Below are positions 25,333 through 35,900 of a stretch of 44,758 nucleotides of DNA, piece after piece (position 1 is the first letter of the stretch; each line of letters opens with the position of its first letter). The position numbers were made by a program, and so were the translations under genes. The stretch comes from Candidatus Paralachnospira caecorum (GTDB lineage: Bacteria; Bacillota; Clostridia; Lachnospirales; Lachnospiraceae). The notes beneath the pieces are model-generated. The model was given only the letters and a program-made list of their open reading frames with translations. It had not been told where the DNA came from and did no database searches. The DNA lies in the NCBI GenBank assembly GCA_904379015.1, contig CAJFHG010000020.1, positions 1 through 44,758 of the forward strand. Reading direction: 5' to 3'.

Positions 25333-26403
25333 ATGTCATATCGTGACCATACAAAAACGGTTCAAATCGGAAACAGAGTGATCGGCGGGGGAAATCCGGT
25401 GCTGATCCAGTCCATGACCAATACCAGGACTGAGGACGCGGCGGCCACAGTGGCTCAGATCCACAGACTGGAGGAGGCCGGATGCGAAATTGTCCGCTGC
25501 ACGGTTCCGACCATGGAAGCGGCGCGGGCGCTGAGGGAGATCAAAAAACAGATCTCCATTCCCCTGGTGGCGGATATTCATTTTGATTACAGGATGGCGG
25601 TGGCCGCCATAGAAAACGGGGCTGACAAGATCCGGATCAATCCGGGCAATATCGGGTCCGGGGACCGGGTGGAAACAGTTGTGAAAGCCGCCCGGGAGCG
25701 GAATATCCCGATCCGGGTGGGGGTCAACAGCGGATCTCTGGAAAAGGATCTGATCGCCCGGTACGGAGGCGTCACAGCCGAGGGGATCGTGGAGAGCGCC
25801 CTCATGAAGGTGCATATGATCGAAGAGATGGGATATGACAATCTGGTGGTCAGCATCAAATCCTCAGATGTGCTGATGTGCGCCAGGGCCCATGAGCTGA
25901 TCGCGGACAAGTGTCCCTATCCGCTCCATGTGGGAATCACGGAGGCAGGTACTGTATTTTCCGGCAATATCAAATCGGCTGTGGGACTGGGGATCATCCT
26001 TTACCAGGGCATCGGCGATACCATCCGGGTCTCCCTCACCGGCGATCCGGTGGAGGAAGTAAAATCAGCGAAGCTGATCCTGCGGACGCTGGGGCTTCGG
26101 AAGGGAGGCGTTGAGGTGGTATCCTGCCCGACCTGCGGCCGGACCAGGATCGATCTGATCCGTCTGGCGGATCAGGTGGAAACCATGGTGGCGGGCATGG
26201 ACCATCTGAACCTCAAGGTGGCAGTCATGGGATGCGCCGTCAACGGACCGGGAGAGGCAAAGGAAGCGGACATCGGGATCGCGGGAGGGATCGGCGAGGG
26301 ACTGCTGATCAGGAAAGGCGAGATCGTGAGAAAGGTGCCGGAGGAGGAGCTGCTCGACACCTTAAAAGAAGAGCTTTTAAACTGGAAAACGGCGGAGCAG
26401 TGA
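25333..26403 (+). CDS. ispG: 4-hydroxy-3-methylbut-2-enyl diphosphate synthase (flavodoxin)
   Basis: A 356-residue iron-sulfur enzyme of the methylerythritol phosphate pathway. The N-terminal TIM barrel shows [26 protein letters not shown] and [10 protein letters not shown]. The C-terminal part carries the three [4Fe-4S] cysteines in SCPTCGRT and [20 protein letters not shown] (25320-25325) is 7 bases before ATG 25333; TTG 25330 is less likely. Length is the short bacterial form without the plant-type insert. Confidence 0.97.
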   Translation: MSYRDHTKTVQIGNRVIGGGNPVLIQSMTNTRTEDAAATVAQIHRLEEAGCEIVRCTVPTMEAARALREIKKQISIPLVADIHFDYRMAVAAIENGADKIRINPGNIGSGDRVETVVKAARERNIPIRVGVNSGSLEKDLIARYGGVTAEGIVESALMKVHMIEEMGYDNLVVSIKSSDVLMCARAHELIADKCPYPLHVGITEAGTVFSGNIKSAVGLGIILYQGIGDTIRVSLTGDPVEEVKSAKLILRTLGLRKGGVEVVSCPTCGRTRIDLIRLADQVETMVAGMDHLNLKVAVMGCAVNGPGEAKEADIGIAGGIGEGLLIRKGEIVRKVPEEELLDTLKEELLNWKTAEQ

Positions 26404-26458
26404 ACGTGAGGACTGCGAGGGGAGAGACAGAGAAAGGAACCGGAAAAGAGGAAGGCCA

Positions 26459-29400
26459 ATGGGAAAAAAATTCTGGGAAGTCATTCCGCGGCTTCAGGTA
26501 TCGGATGAGATGCGGGAGCTTCTGGAGCTGGTCACTGTGGAGAAGGTGACGACGGACAGAGAGAGAAGCTTTATCAGGCTTTATATTGAGTCGGAACGGC
26601 TGATACAGAAGAGGAATATTTACATACTGGAGGCATCCATCAAAAAACAGCTGTTTTCAGGATACCAGACGGAGGTCAAAATACAGGAAAAATTCCGTCT
26701 TTCCGCCCAGTATGACCCGGAAAAGCTGATGGACGCGTACAGGGACAGCATTCTTCTGGAGCTGAAAACCTACAGTCTGATCGAGTACAATGTATTTCGG
26801 AAGGCGGACTGGGCGTTTTCAGAGGACGGAGTGCTGACGCTCACGGTGGACAATGATCTTGTGACCAGGAGCAGGACAGAGGAGCTGAAGCGGGTCCTGG
26901 AAAAAATCTTCAATGAACGGTGCGGGTTCGGCATAGAAGTGAGTTATTCCTACCGGGAATGCAGTCTGGAGGGCCACAGGGAAGAAAATGAAAAGCTGAT
27001 GCGCAGGCAGGCCGCCCGGATGATCCGGAACACCTCGTTCGCGGGAAGAGCCGTGGCAGAACAGAAAAAAGAATCCGGCGGGAACGGATCCGGCGCGGGA
27101 GAATCCGGCGGACAGGCCGCTGTCCCGGCGGGGGCGAAAAGGCCGGCCGCGAAGCCGGAACCGAAGCGGAACAGCCATTACAGCAGAAAGGTCAGAGTTC
27201 ATCATGATGATGTGCTCTTCGGATATGATTTTGACGACGGCGAGGAAGTGCCTCTGGATCAGATCGTCGGCGAAATGGGTGAGGTGGTGGTCTGCGGCCA
27301 GGTGATCCGGCTGGAGGAAAAAGAACTGCGGAGCGGAAAGACCATCATGATCTTTGATATCACCGATTTTACGGATACGATCACGGTGAAAATGTTCGCG
27401 AAGCCGGAAATGCTTCCCGAAATCAGGAGCTTTCTGAAAAAAGGGGTTTTTCTGAAGATCAAGGGCATCACGAACATTGACAAATTTGACGGGGAACTCA
27501 CCATCTCTTCTGTGAAGGGAATCCGCAAAAGCGGCGATTTTACCGCGAAGCGGCAGGACAACAGTGAAGTCAAGCGGGTCGAGCTCCACTGCCATACCAA
27601 AATGAGCGATATGGACGGGGTGTCCGATGTAAAGGACATCATCAAACGGGCCAGGGCATGGGGGATGCCGGCCCTGGCCATCACCGACCACGGATGTGTG
27701 CAGGCGTTTCCGGACGCCTTCCACACCTTTGATTATGACCAGTATCAGACCATCCACACAGATCCCTTCAAGATCATTTACGGGGTGGAGGGCTATCTGG
27801 TGGATGATCTGAAGGAGGTGGTGGTCCGCTCGGAAAACCAGTCTCTTCTGGATACCTATGTGGTGTTTGATATTGAGACCACCGGCCTGAGCGCGGCCAG
27901 GAACAAGATCATCGAGATCGGCGCGGTAAAGGTAGAGAAGGGACAGATCACAGACCGTTTTTCTACTTTTGTGAATCCGGAACTGCCCATACCTTTTGAG
28001 ATCGAGAAGCTGACCGGCATCAATGACGGCATGGTCATAGACGCGCCGGTGATCGGGGAGGCGCTGCCCCGGTTTCTGGAGTTCTGCGGCGATGCGGTGA
28101 TGGTGGCCCACAACGCATCCTTCGATATGAGCTTTATCGAGCACAATGCTGAACTGCTGGGAAGCGTCTACAAGCCGACCATTGTAGATACGGTGGCCCT
28201 GGCCCGGATTCTTCTGCCGGAACTGAAACGGTTCAAACTGGATATGGTGGCAAAAGCGCTGGGGGTCAGCCTGGAAAATCACCACAGGGCAGTGGACGAC
28301 GCGGAGGCGACGGCTCACATTTTCGTGGCTTTTGTGGAAAAGCTGCGGAAGAAACATGTGGAGACCCTGGACGGGGTCAATGAACTGGGCAGCATGTCCA
28401 TTGACAACATCCGGAAAATGCCCACCTATCATGTGATCATTCTGGCCAAGAATGAGATTGGACGGATCAACCTTTACCGGCTTGTTTCCATGTCCCATCT
28501 GACTTATTTTGCCAGAAGGCCGAGGATTCCCAAAAGCGAGCTGATCAAACACAGGGAGGGACTGATCATCGGTTCCGCCTGCGAGGCAGGCGAGCTGTTT
28601 CAGGCTGTGCTCTCGGGAGCGCCCGATGAGGAGCTGGCAAGGCTGGTGAAGTTTTACGATTATCTGGAGGTGCAGCCCATCGGGAATAACGCCTTCATGC
28701 TCCGGGAGGAAAAGCACGGGATCCGGACAAAGGAGGACCTTCAGAACCTGAATAAGAAGATCATCGAGCTGGGAGAACAGTTCCGGAAGCCGGTGGTGGC
28801 CACCTGCGACGTTCATTTTCTGAATCCGGAGGATGAAATCTACAGGCGGATCATCATGGCCGGACAGGGATTTTCTGACTGTGACAGCCAGGCGCCGCTG
28901 TATCTGAGGACCACCGAGGAAATGCTTCAGGAGTTTTCCTACCTGACGCCGGAGAAGGCTTACGAGATCGTAGTCACCAACAGCAACAAGATCGCGGATA
29001 TGTGCGAGCGGATCGCGCCGACCAGGCCGGACAAATGTCCGCCGGTCATTGAAAATTCGGATGTGGAGCTGCGGACCATGTGTTACAATAAGGCCAGGTC
29101 CATATACGGAGAGCAGCTGCCCCAGGTGGTGGAGGAGCGGCTGGAGAAGGAACTCCATTCCATTATCACCAACGGATTCGCGGTCATGTACATCATCGCT
29201 CAGAAGCTGGTGCACAAGTCCAATTCGGACGGATATCTGGTAGGCTCCAGGGGATCAGTAGGTTCTTCCTTTGTGGCGACCATGTCCGGCATTACGGAAG
29301 TCAATCCGCTGCCGCCCCATTATTACTGTGAATCATGCCATTATTCGGACTTTGATTCTGAGGATGTGAAACAATACAGCGGCGGCGCGGGCTGCGACAT

Positions 29401-30937
29401 GCCGGACAAGATCTGTCCTGTCTGCGGTGCGAAGCTGAAGAAAAACGGATTTGATATTCCGTTTGAAACATTCCTTGGATTTAAGGGGGACAAGGAGCCG
29501 GATATCGATCTGAATTTTTCCGGCGAATATCAGAGCAAGGCTCATGCCTATACGGAGGTGATCTTCGGAAAGGGGCATACCTTCAAGGCAGGTACCATCG
29601 GTACGCTGGCTGACAAGACGGCTTTCGGATATGTGAAAAATTATTTTGAAGAGCGGGGAAAACGAAAACGGAATGCGGAGATCAACCGGATCGTGACCGG
29701 ATGCGTGGGCGTCAGGAGAACGACGGGCCAGCATCCCGGCGGCATTGTTGTCATGCCTCACGGCGAGGAGATCAATTCCTTCACGCCGATCCAGCATCCT
29801 GCCAACGATATGAGCTCCGATATCATTACCACCCATTTCGACTATCATTCCATCGACCATAACCTGCTGAAGCTTGACATTCTGGGACACGATGATCCGA
29901 CCATGATCAGGATGCTGGAGGATCTGACAGGCCTGGATGCCACGGAGATCCCGCTGGATTCCAGGGAAGTTATGAGTCTGTTCCAGAATACTTCGGCTCT
30001 GGGTATCACGCCGGACGATATCGGAGGATGCAGGCTGGGCGCTCTGGGCATACCGGAGTTCGGAACGGATTTTGCCATGCAGATGCTGATCGACGCGAAG
30101 CCCACCTGCTTTTCTGATCTGGTGCGGATTGCGGGACTGGCCCACGGTACGGACGTATGGCTGGGAAATGCCCAGGACCTGATTCTGAGCGGCCAGGCGA
30201 CCATTCAGACGGCCATCTGTACCCGTGACGACATCATGATCTATCTGATCGGCATGGGAATGGACAAAAGCCTCTCCTTTACGATCATGGAGGCGGTCAG
30301 AAAGGGAAAGGGGCTGAAGCCGGAATGGGAAACGGCCATGAAGGAAGCGGGGGTTCCCGACTGGTATATCGCGTCCTGCAAAAAGATCAAATATATGTTC
30401 CCCAAGGCTCATGCGGCGGCTTATGTCATGATGGCCTGGAGGATCGCCTACTGCAAAGTCTTTTATCCGCTGGCTTATTACGCGGCCTTTTTCAGCATCC
30501 GTGCGTCCGGTTTTTCCTATGAACTCATGTGCCAGGGACGGGACAGGCTGGAATATTATCTGCAGGATTATAAAAACAGGGCGGATTCCCTGTCGAAAAA
30601 AGAGCAGGATACCCTGCGCGACATGAGGATCGTCCAGGAAATGTATGCCAGAGGATTCGAGTTTATGCCTCTGGACATTTACAGGGCGAAGGCGGACCGG
30701 TTCCAGATCATTGAAGGAAAGCTCATGCCTTCCTTAAGCTCCATAGACGGACTGGGAGGCAAGGCGGCGGAGGCTGTGGTGGAGGCTGTGAAGGCCGGGG
30801 GCAGGTTCCTCTCCCTGGAGGACTTCTGGCAGAAGACAAAGGTGCCAAAGTCTACTATCGATGTGATGTCAGAGATGGGGATCTTCGGAGATCTGCCGAA
30901 GAGCAATCAGCTTTCGCTGTTCGATCTGGCTTTGTAA
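26459..30937 (+). CDS. polC: DNA polymerase III alpha subunit, PolC type
   Basis: A 1492-residue replicative polymerase of low-GC Gram-positives. Order of domains: N-terminal region to about 240 with a low-complexity Gly/Ala linker, OB fold (VVCGQVIRL, about 275-365), PHP domain starting VELHCHTKMSDMDG (about 375) split by the inserted DnaQ-type 3'-5' exonuclease (VVFDIETTG, about 468 to 640), then the polymerase core with GSRGSVGSSF near 930, a zinc-binding segment (CESCH and CPVC), and the catalytic Asp pair in PDIDLNF (D1015, D1017). The C-terminal helix-hairpin-helix (SIDGLGGKAAEAV) is intact. AGGAAGG precedes ATG 26459. It is the last gene of the conserved block. Confidence 0.98.
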   Translation: MGKKFWEVIPRLQVSDEMRELLELVTVEKVTTDRERSFIRLYIESERLIQKRNIYILEASIKKQLFSGYQTEVKIQEKFRLSAQYDPEKLMDAYRDSILLELKTYSLIEYNVFRKADWAFSEDGVLTLTVDNDLVTRSRTEELKRVLEKIFNERCGFGIEVSYSYRECSLEGHREENEKLMRRQAARMIRNTSFAGRAVAEQKKESGGNGSGAGESGGQAAVPAGAKRPAAKPEPKRNSHYSRKVRVHHDDVLFGYDFDDGEEVPLDQIVGEMGEVVVCGQVIRLEEKELRSGKTIMIFDITDFTDTITVKMFAKPEMLPEIRSFLKKGVFLKIKGITNIDKFDGELTISSVKGIRKSGDFTAKRQDNSEVKRVELHCHTKMSDMDGVSDVKDIIKRARAWGMPALAITDHGCVQAFPDAFHTFDYDQYQTIHTDPFKIIYGVEGYLVDDLKEVVVRSENQSLLDTYVVFDIETTGLSAARNKIIEIGAVKVEKGQITDRFSTFVNPELPIPFEIEKLTGINDGMVIDAPVIGEALPRFLEFCGDAVMVAHNASFDMSFIEHNAELLGSVYKPTIVDTVALARILLPELKRFKLDMVAKALGVSLENHHRAVDDAEATAHIFVAFVEKLRKKHVETLDGVNELGSMSIDNIRKMPTYHVIILAKNEIGRINLYRLVSMSHLTYFARRPRIPKSELIKHREGLIIGSACEAGELFQAVLSGAPDEELARLVKFYDYLEVQPIGNNAFMLREEKHGIRTKEDLQNLNKKIIELGEQFRKPVVATCDVHFLNPEDEIYRRIIMAGQGFSDCDSQAPLYLRTTEEMLQEFSYLTPEKAYEIVVTNSNKIADMCERIAPTRPDKCPPVIENSDVELRTMCYNKARSIYGEQLPQVVEERLEKELHSIITNGFAVMYIIAQKLVHKSNSDGYLVGSRGSVGSSFVATMSGITEVNPLPPHYYCESCHYSDFDSEDVKQYSGGAGCDMPDKICPVCGAKLKKNGFDIPFETFLGFKGDKEPDIDLNFSGEYQSKAHAYTEVIFGKGHTFKAGTIGTLADKTAFGYVKNYFEERGKRKRNAEINRIVTGCVGVRRTTGQHPGGIVVMPHGEEINSFTPIQHPANDMSSDIITTHFDYHSIDHNLLKLDILGHDDPTMIRMLEDLTGLDATEIPLDSREVMSLFQNTSALGITPDDIGGCRLGALGIPEFGTDFAMQMLIDAKPTCFSDLVRIAGLAHGTDVWLGNAQDLILSGQATIQTAICTRDDIMIYLIGMGMDKSLSFTIMEAVRKGKGLKPEWETAMKEAGVPDWYIASCKKIKYMFPKAHAAAYVMMAWRIAYCKVFYPLAYYAAFFSIRASGFSYELMCQGRDRLEYYLQDYKNRADSLSKKEQDTLRDMRIVQEMYARGFEFMPLDIYRAKADRFQIIEGKLMPSLSSIDGLGGKAAEAVVEAVKAGGRFLSLEDFWQKTKVPKSTIDVMSEMGIFGDLPKSNQLSLFDLAL

Positions 30938-30986
30938 ATGGTTTCGGAAGATGGATTATGAGGAAAGGAAGGAGGGAGATACAGCT

Positions 30987-32183
30987 GTGCATGAGAGCGG
31001 AATTAACCAGGACAATGCTCAGAAGATGAACCGGGAGCTGGTACTGAAGCTTCTGCGCAAGCACACAGTCTGTACCAGGACAGAGCTGGCCAGGCTGACA
31101 GGGCTGAAGCCGGCTACGATTACCAATATCATCTCGGAATTTCAAAGACTGGATATTGTGAGAGAAATCGGACCGGTATCAGAAGGCAAGGGAAGAAATG
31201 CCATACAATTGGCGCTGAATCCGTCTGTTTACAGTGTGGCCGGCATTCGGCTGGCCAGGAAGTATCTGATTGTCGGAGCCTTTGATGTCAGAGGGGAGGA
31301 ACTCAATGATGAGTGGTACTCCATTGATCCCTGGATGACACCGGAGGATGTCCTTGAAGTTATGAAAACATATCTGTACAAAGCCATTAACGAGTGGACG
31401 GACGGAAACGTGAAGGCCATCGGCTGCGCGGTTCCCGGACCTTTTCTCCGCAGAGAGGGAAAGGTGGCCATGATGACAGGGTTTCCCGCGTGGCACCATA
31501 TTGATATCCAGGCGGCGCTGGAAAAGGAATTCGGTGTTCCGGTTTTCATGGAGCATGACGCCAACGCGGGGGCGCTGGCCTATTACTGGCGCCATGGAAC
31601 GGAGCTGAGACAGACACTGGTCTATATGGCGGTAGGACAGGGGGTCGGAGCGGGAATCGTCCGGGACGGCGCTCTGTATACAGGAGCTCTGGGCGTGGCA
31701 GGTGAGATCGGGCATATGAGCATTCATTATAAGGGCCGGTACTGTGAGTGCGGCAGCAGAGGATGCCTGGAAGCCTACTGTTCTTCTCTGGCCTTTATAA
31801 AAGAAGTTCAGAGAAAGATCCGAGAAGGAAACTACAGCACTCTGGACGCGGACTGCAGTTTCCTGAAAATTGCCCAGGCCGTCAGAAACGGAGACCGGCT
31901 TGCGAGGGAAGAGTACCGGAAGGCATGTGAACTGCTGGCGGTGGGGATCATCAATGTGATTAATATTCTGAATCCGGATATTATCGTACTGGATGATGAA
32001 ATGGCGGCTGTCAGTCAGGAGATTCTGCGGGACAGCCTGGAGCGGGTCACAAAGCCGGCCGTGCTGCCGGAGGTGTGGGAGAATCTGGAAATCGTCATGG
32101 GAGACGGAACACAGGAATCGGTGCTTCAGGGGGCCGCGCTGATGGCCATCGACAACATTCTTCAGAATCCGCCGGTAAAATAA
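30987..32183 (+). CDS. ROK family transcriptional regulator
   Basis: A 398-residue NagC/XylR-like protein from the preferred GTG start at 30987, which follows AGGAAGGAGGG; an ATG at 30951 lacks a good ribosome site. The N-terminal winged helix (NRELVLKLLRKHT, TRTELARLTGLKPATITNII) binds DNA. The sugar-kinase-like ROK domain follows, with the EIGHM motif and zinc-binding CECGSRGCLEAYC. Such regulators sense sugars or sugar phosphates and usually repress neighbouring carbohydrate genes. The GH32 gene 300 bases downstream is the obvious candidate target, but no operator can be assigned. It ends in its own terminator. Confidence 0.92.
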   Translation: MHESGINQDNAQKMNRELVLKLLRKHTVCTRTELARLTGLKPATITNIISEFQRLDIVREIGPVSEGKGRNAIQLALNPSVYSVAGIRLARKYLIVGAFDVRGEELNDEWYSIDPWMTPEDVLEVMKTYLYKAINEWTDGNVKAIGCAVPGPFLRREGKVAMMTGFPAWHHIDIQAALEKEFGVPVFMEHDANAGALAYYWRHGTELRQTLVYMAVGQGVGAGIVRDGALYTGALGVAGEIGHMSIHYKGRYCECGSRGCLEAYCSSLAFIKEVQRKIREGNYSTLDADCSFLKIAQAVRNGDRLAREEYRKACELLAVGIINVINILNPDIIVLDDEMAAVSQEILRDSLERVTKPAVLPEVWENLEIVMGDGTQESVLQGAALMAIDNILQNPPVK

Positions 32184-32220
32184 AACCGCACATTGATGGA
32201 TTGGGATTGAATTCGGATCA

Positions 32221-32266
32221 AAGAGTCATAGGAAATCTGAGGCGGGATTTTCTATGGCTCTTTTCT
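32221..32266 (+). terminator. Intrinsic terminator of the ROK regulator gene
   Basis: AGAGTCATAGGAAATC (32222-32237) pairs with GATTTTCTATGGCTCT (32246-32261), 16 bp with G-U pairs, 8-base loop, then TTTCTC. Confidence 0.85.
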
Positions 32267-32392
32267 CATCCGATTTGATTTGAATTATTTTGACGAATTA
32301 AACAATTATAAAAATGTTTTAGAAAAGCAGCAGAAAAAGTAACCAAAAAGAATCAAAATAATCATGCAAAACAGATAAATAACGAGACGAGA
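32267..32392. other. AT-rich intergenic region upstream of the GH32 locus
   Basis: No gene seen. The stretch is far richer in A+T than its surroundings and contains no clear long palindrome. It could hold the operator of the adjacent ROK regulator. Confidence 0.4.
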
Positions 32393-32421
32393 TTGACAAA
32401 GACATGACGGACATCTAATAT
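32393..32421 (+). promoter_or_regulatory. Promoter in front of the GH32 locus
   Basis: Perfect TTGACA (32393-32398), 17-base spacer, TAATAT (32416-32421). The transcript would run into the damaged GH32 gene. No start codon with a ribosome site is found in the 60 bases that follow. Confidence 0.7.
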
Positions 32422-32482
32422 AAAATCAAGAATTAACAATTTTATTTAATCGAATAAAAAATAGATGCCGGAATGCTAACGG

Positions 32483-32923
32483 ATGTTCCGAGGCTGGATC
32501 ACGAATCTGGAGGATCTGCATCCCGTCGGCGCGGATCTGGAATACCGCGGGGACGGCATGTATATCAGAAAGTCGGAGGGCTCTTCCTTGAGCGACGCGC
32601 TGGCGATCAGCGAAAGCCGGCCGGAAGGCAAATATGTGTTTGAGTCCGACGTGACCTTTGATGACGGAAATGTGGCGAACCTGATTTTCGGCGCCCAGAG
32701 CTATGAGACCACAGAAAATTCGTTTGTCTTCAAGCTGGACCGGAACAACAGGAATGAGACGAAAATCTTTTATTTCAGCGGTGCCCAGAAATATCCGCTG
32801 ATCGCGGGCAGCAATGGAAAGGAATTTCCTATGGGCCGGGACAGCTATCACATGAAAGTGGTGGTGGGCGGATCGATTCCTATGATGTGGCAGAGATCAC
32901 GGACATTCAGGTGGAAGATATGA
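32483..32923 (+). pseudogene. Detached N-terminal fragment of the GH32 protein (sugar-binding domain)
   Basis: The frame from 32483 encodes about 125 residues resembling the start of a LamG/CBM66-like domain (ITNLEDLHPVGADLEY, YVFESDVTFDDGN, LIFGAQS, FKLDRNNRNETKIFYF) and is related to the complete domain at about residues 683-855 of the GH32 protein. It has no ribosome site, no signal peptide and an in-frame TAA at 32477. It then loses frame near 32860-32870, where the GH32 frame continues as RIDSYDVAEITD. About 35-40 residues that should close the domain are missing. I read it as the 5' remnant of one damaged gene, not an independent gene. Confidence 0.7.
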
Positions 32924-35900
32924 TCCTGACGCCCGGGTTCAATGAGAATGATACGGAATACAGTGTGCTGGCGGTGCCTTATGAGAAGGAAAGCGTGCAG
33001 ATCACAGTGACCGCGTCCGGTGAGAATGCGGTCCTGTACATTGACGGCAGGGAGGCGGAAAGCGGCGAGCCCGCTGAGGTCCCTCTGGAGGTGGGAAAGC
33101 AGGTGATCCCCATCCGGCTGGAGGACAGAGCGGCAGGAACGGAGTCTTCCGCTTCTGTTTCCATTTACAGAAAGCAGAGCGCGGCGTCCTATAAGACCGA
33201 GGCCTGGAGAGATCAGTATCATTTTTCGCCTCTGGAGGGCTGGATGAACGATCCCAACGGTCTGATCTATTACAATGACCAGTGGCATCTGTTTTACCAG
33301 TATATTCCTCTGACCCGTGCCCATTCTGATTATGAGAAGCACTGGGGACATGCGGTGTCTGACGACCTGGTCCACTGGGAAGAGCTGCCTGTGGCGCTGG
33401 CGCCGGATGAGCTGGGGTCGATCTGGTCGGGCAGCACGGTGAACGATCCGGAAAACAAGTCCGGACTGTTTGCGGGACCCGGTGAAAACAATCTGCTGGC
33501 ATTCTTTACTCATATGAACAGCAGCGGACAGGTCCAGAGTGTGGCGTATTCAGAAGACGGCGGCGTGACCTGGGAAAAATACGCGGGAAATCCGATCCTG
33601 ACCCAGGAAGACGACCCGCTCCATGACGGTGCTTTCCGGGATCCCAATGTGTTCTGGTGCGAGGAGGCGGGAAAGTACCTGATGGTTGTGGCCGGAGGGC
33701 CTGTCAGGATCTTTTCGTCGGACAATCTTCTGGACTGGGAATTTGAAAGCGGATATAACGGAAATTCACCTTTCCGGCCCGAAGGCGTGGGGGATATTTA
33801 TTCCGAATGCCCGGACCTGTTCCCGCTTGCGGTGGACGGGGATGAGAACAATGTCAAATGGGTGTATACGGGAGCCGGAAGATGGTATATGATCGGTGAC
33901 CTGAAGGAGATCGATGGACACTGGTCGTTCATTCCGGAGACCGGCGCGATCTCCATGACCATGGCGCCGGATTCCTACGCGGGCGTCACCTTCAAAAACG
34001 CGGACGGCGGCCGGGTAGTGATGGTCAGCTGGATGGCTGACTGGGGCACGATCCAGAACGCGCCCACAGACGGATGGAACGGTACTTATACCCTGTGCTA
34101 TGATCTGTCGCTGCGCACCACGGAGGACGGGATCCGTCTGTTCCAGGAGCCGGTGAAGGAATATGAGACGCTGCGCGGGGAACCGCTGATCGATGAGACC
34201 GACATTGTGATCGAAGAAAACGGCGGGAATATCCTGAACGGGTGCCGCAGCGACCAGTTTGAGCTGGTGGCGCACCTGGAACCGGAGGAAAGCGTTGCGG
34301 AAGTGGGATTCCGGATGTTTGTGGGAACCGGTCAGGAAATGGTTGTGAAGTATAATCCGCAGACATCTGTGCTCACCATGGACAGGAGCAGGGCTTCCGC
34401 GGCGGCGTCGGAGTATTTCGGCGGCAGCAGCAGCTATACCATTCATAAAAACGATGACGGGTCTGTGGACCTGCGGATTTTTGTGGACAAAGGCTCTGTC
34501 GAGGTCATTCCCAATCACGGAGAGATATACGGGGCGATGCTGGTGTTCCCCAATTACGCGGGAATCGGAATGGAAGCGTATTCCACAGGCGGAGATACGG
34601 CGGCGGACATCACGATCTATCCTCTGGACAGCATCTGGAGAGAGGATACAGCGGAAGAAGGCGAGCCCGCGGAGCTTTATCTCAGTGTGGAAGACGGCGC
34701 TTCCGTGAATATCGGCGATGAGTTTACGGTTTATTCCAGAGTGGCGCCGGAAACAGCAGATCAGGCGGTGGAATGGATCCTGGATGATCCGGATCAGACT
34801 GTCGCGGTAGCAGCGCAGGACGATATTTCCATTACGCTGAGGGTGGAGGCAGCCGGAGACTTCAGTCTGACAGCGGCCGCGAAGGGCGGTTCCGTGACGA
34901 AGACCGTTTCCATCCATACCAGGGAAAATCCCTTCCGGACCAATCTGACAGACTGGAAGACTTCCGGAAACGGAACCTGGTCGCTGACAGAGGGCGGATA
35001 TCAGGGAATAACCGGCCACGACGGCTTCGCGGTGGGCAGCGAGACCTTTGAAAACGGATTCAGGCTGGAAATGGACGTGACCGTGACAGAGGGAACGGCA
35101 TTCGGCGTTGTGTTCAATGCGGAGGACAATCCGGGAAGCGGCGCCTATATGGTCAATTTTGATTTTGGAGACGATCAGTACGGCAAACAGTTCCGCTGGA
35201 CGGAATTCCCCTATTACGGAGATGAAAGCAACAACGCGGTGGCCCGTTTTGAGGACAGCTATACGCCGGAAATCGGGAAAAAGCACCATGTTGAACTGAC
35301 CTGGCTGGAGGGCAGGCTGACTTATGTCATAGACGGCCATGTGATCTTTGACGGAGTCGAAGATAAGAATGCCGGCCATGTTTATTCAGGCGGCCATGTG
35401 GGCGTGATGGGCTTCAACAGCACGGTTGTGGTCAACGACGTGTACGCGGTGCCGGCGGCAGGGCTGACCGGCCTGCAGGTTTCCGGGGCCGCGCTGTCGC
35501 CCGCCTTTGACAAAGCTCAGACAGATTATGAGGCGTTTGTGGACTGCGGAACGGAAACCGTGCGGGTGACGCCGGAGGCCGGAAGCGGAGTGGAGATCAC
35601 CGTCAGCGGGGAAGCCGTGGAAAGCGGTTCCGCGTCCGGGGAGATCGCCCTGGCTCCGGGGGAGAATGTCATAACCGTCACGGCGGCTTCCTGGAACGGC
35701 GAAAAAACGTACACCATTTCTGTGTACAGACTTCCGTTTGAGGATGTACACCAGGAAGACTGGTTTATTGACAGCATTCATTATGTGTATCAGCGCGGAA
35801 TCATGATCGGACACAATGAGCGGGAGTTTGACCCCAACATGCCGATGATCCGGGCGGATACGGCGCTGGTGCTGTACCGCGCGGAGGGCATCGCGACCGG

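Noticed and set aside
26819-29215. A 798-residue open frame on the minus strand opposite polC
   Set aside because: It mirrors a strongly conserved coding gene, has no family motifs or ribosome site, and its composition is that of an antisense frame in GC-rich codons.
32483-32923. The 146-residue frame as an independent small gene
   Set aside because: It resembles the first part of a binding domain found complete in the GH32 protein, and its last 20 residues are out-of-frame sequence.
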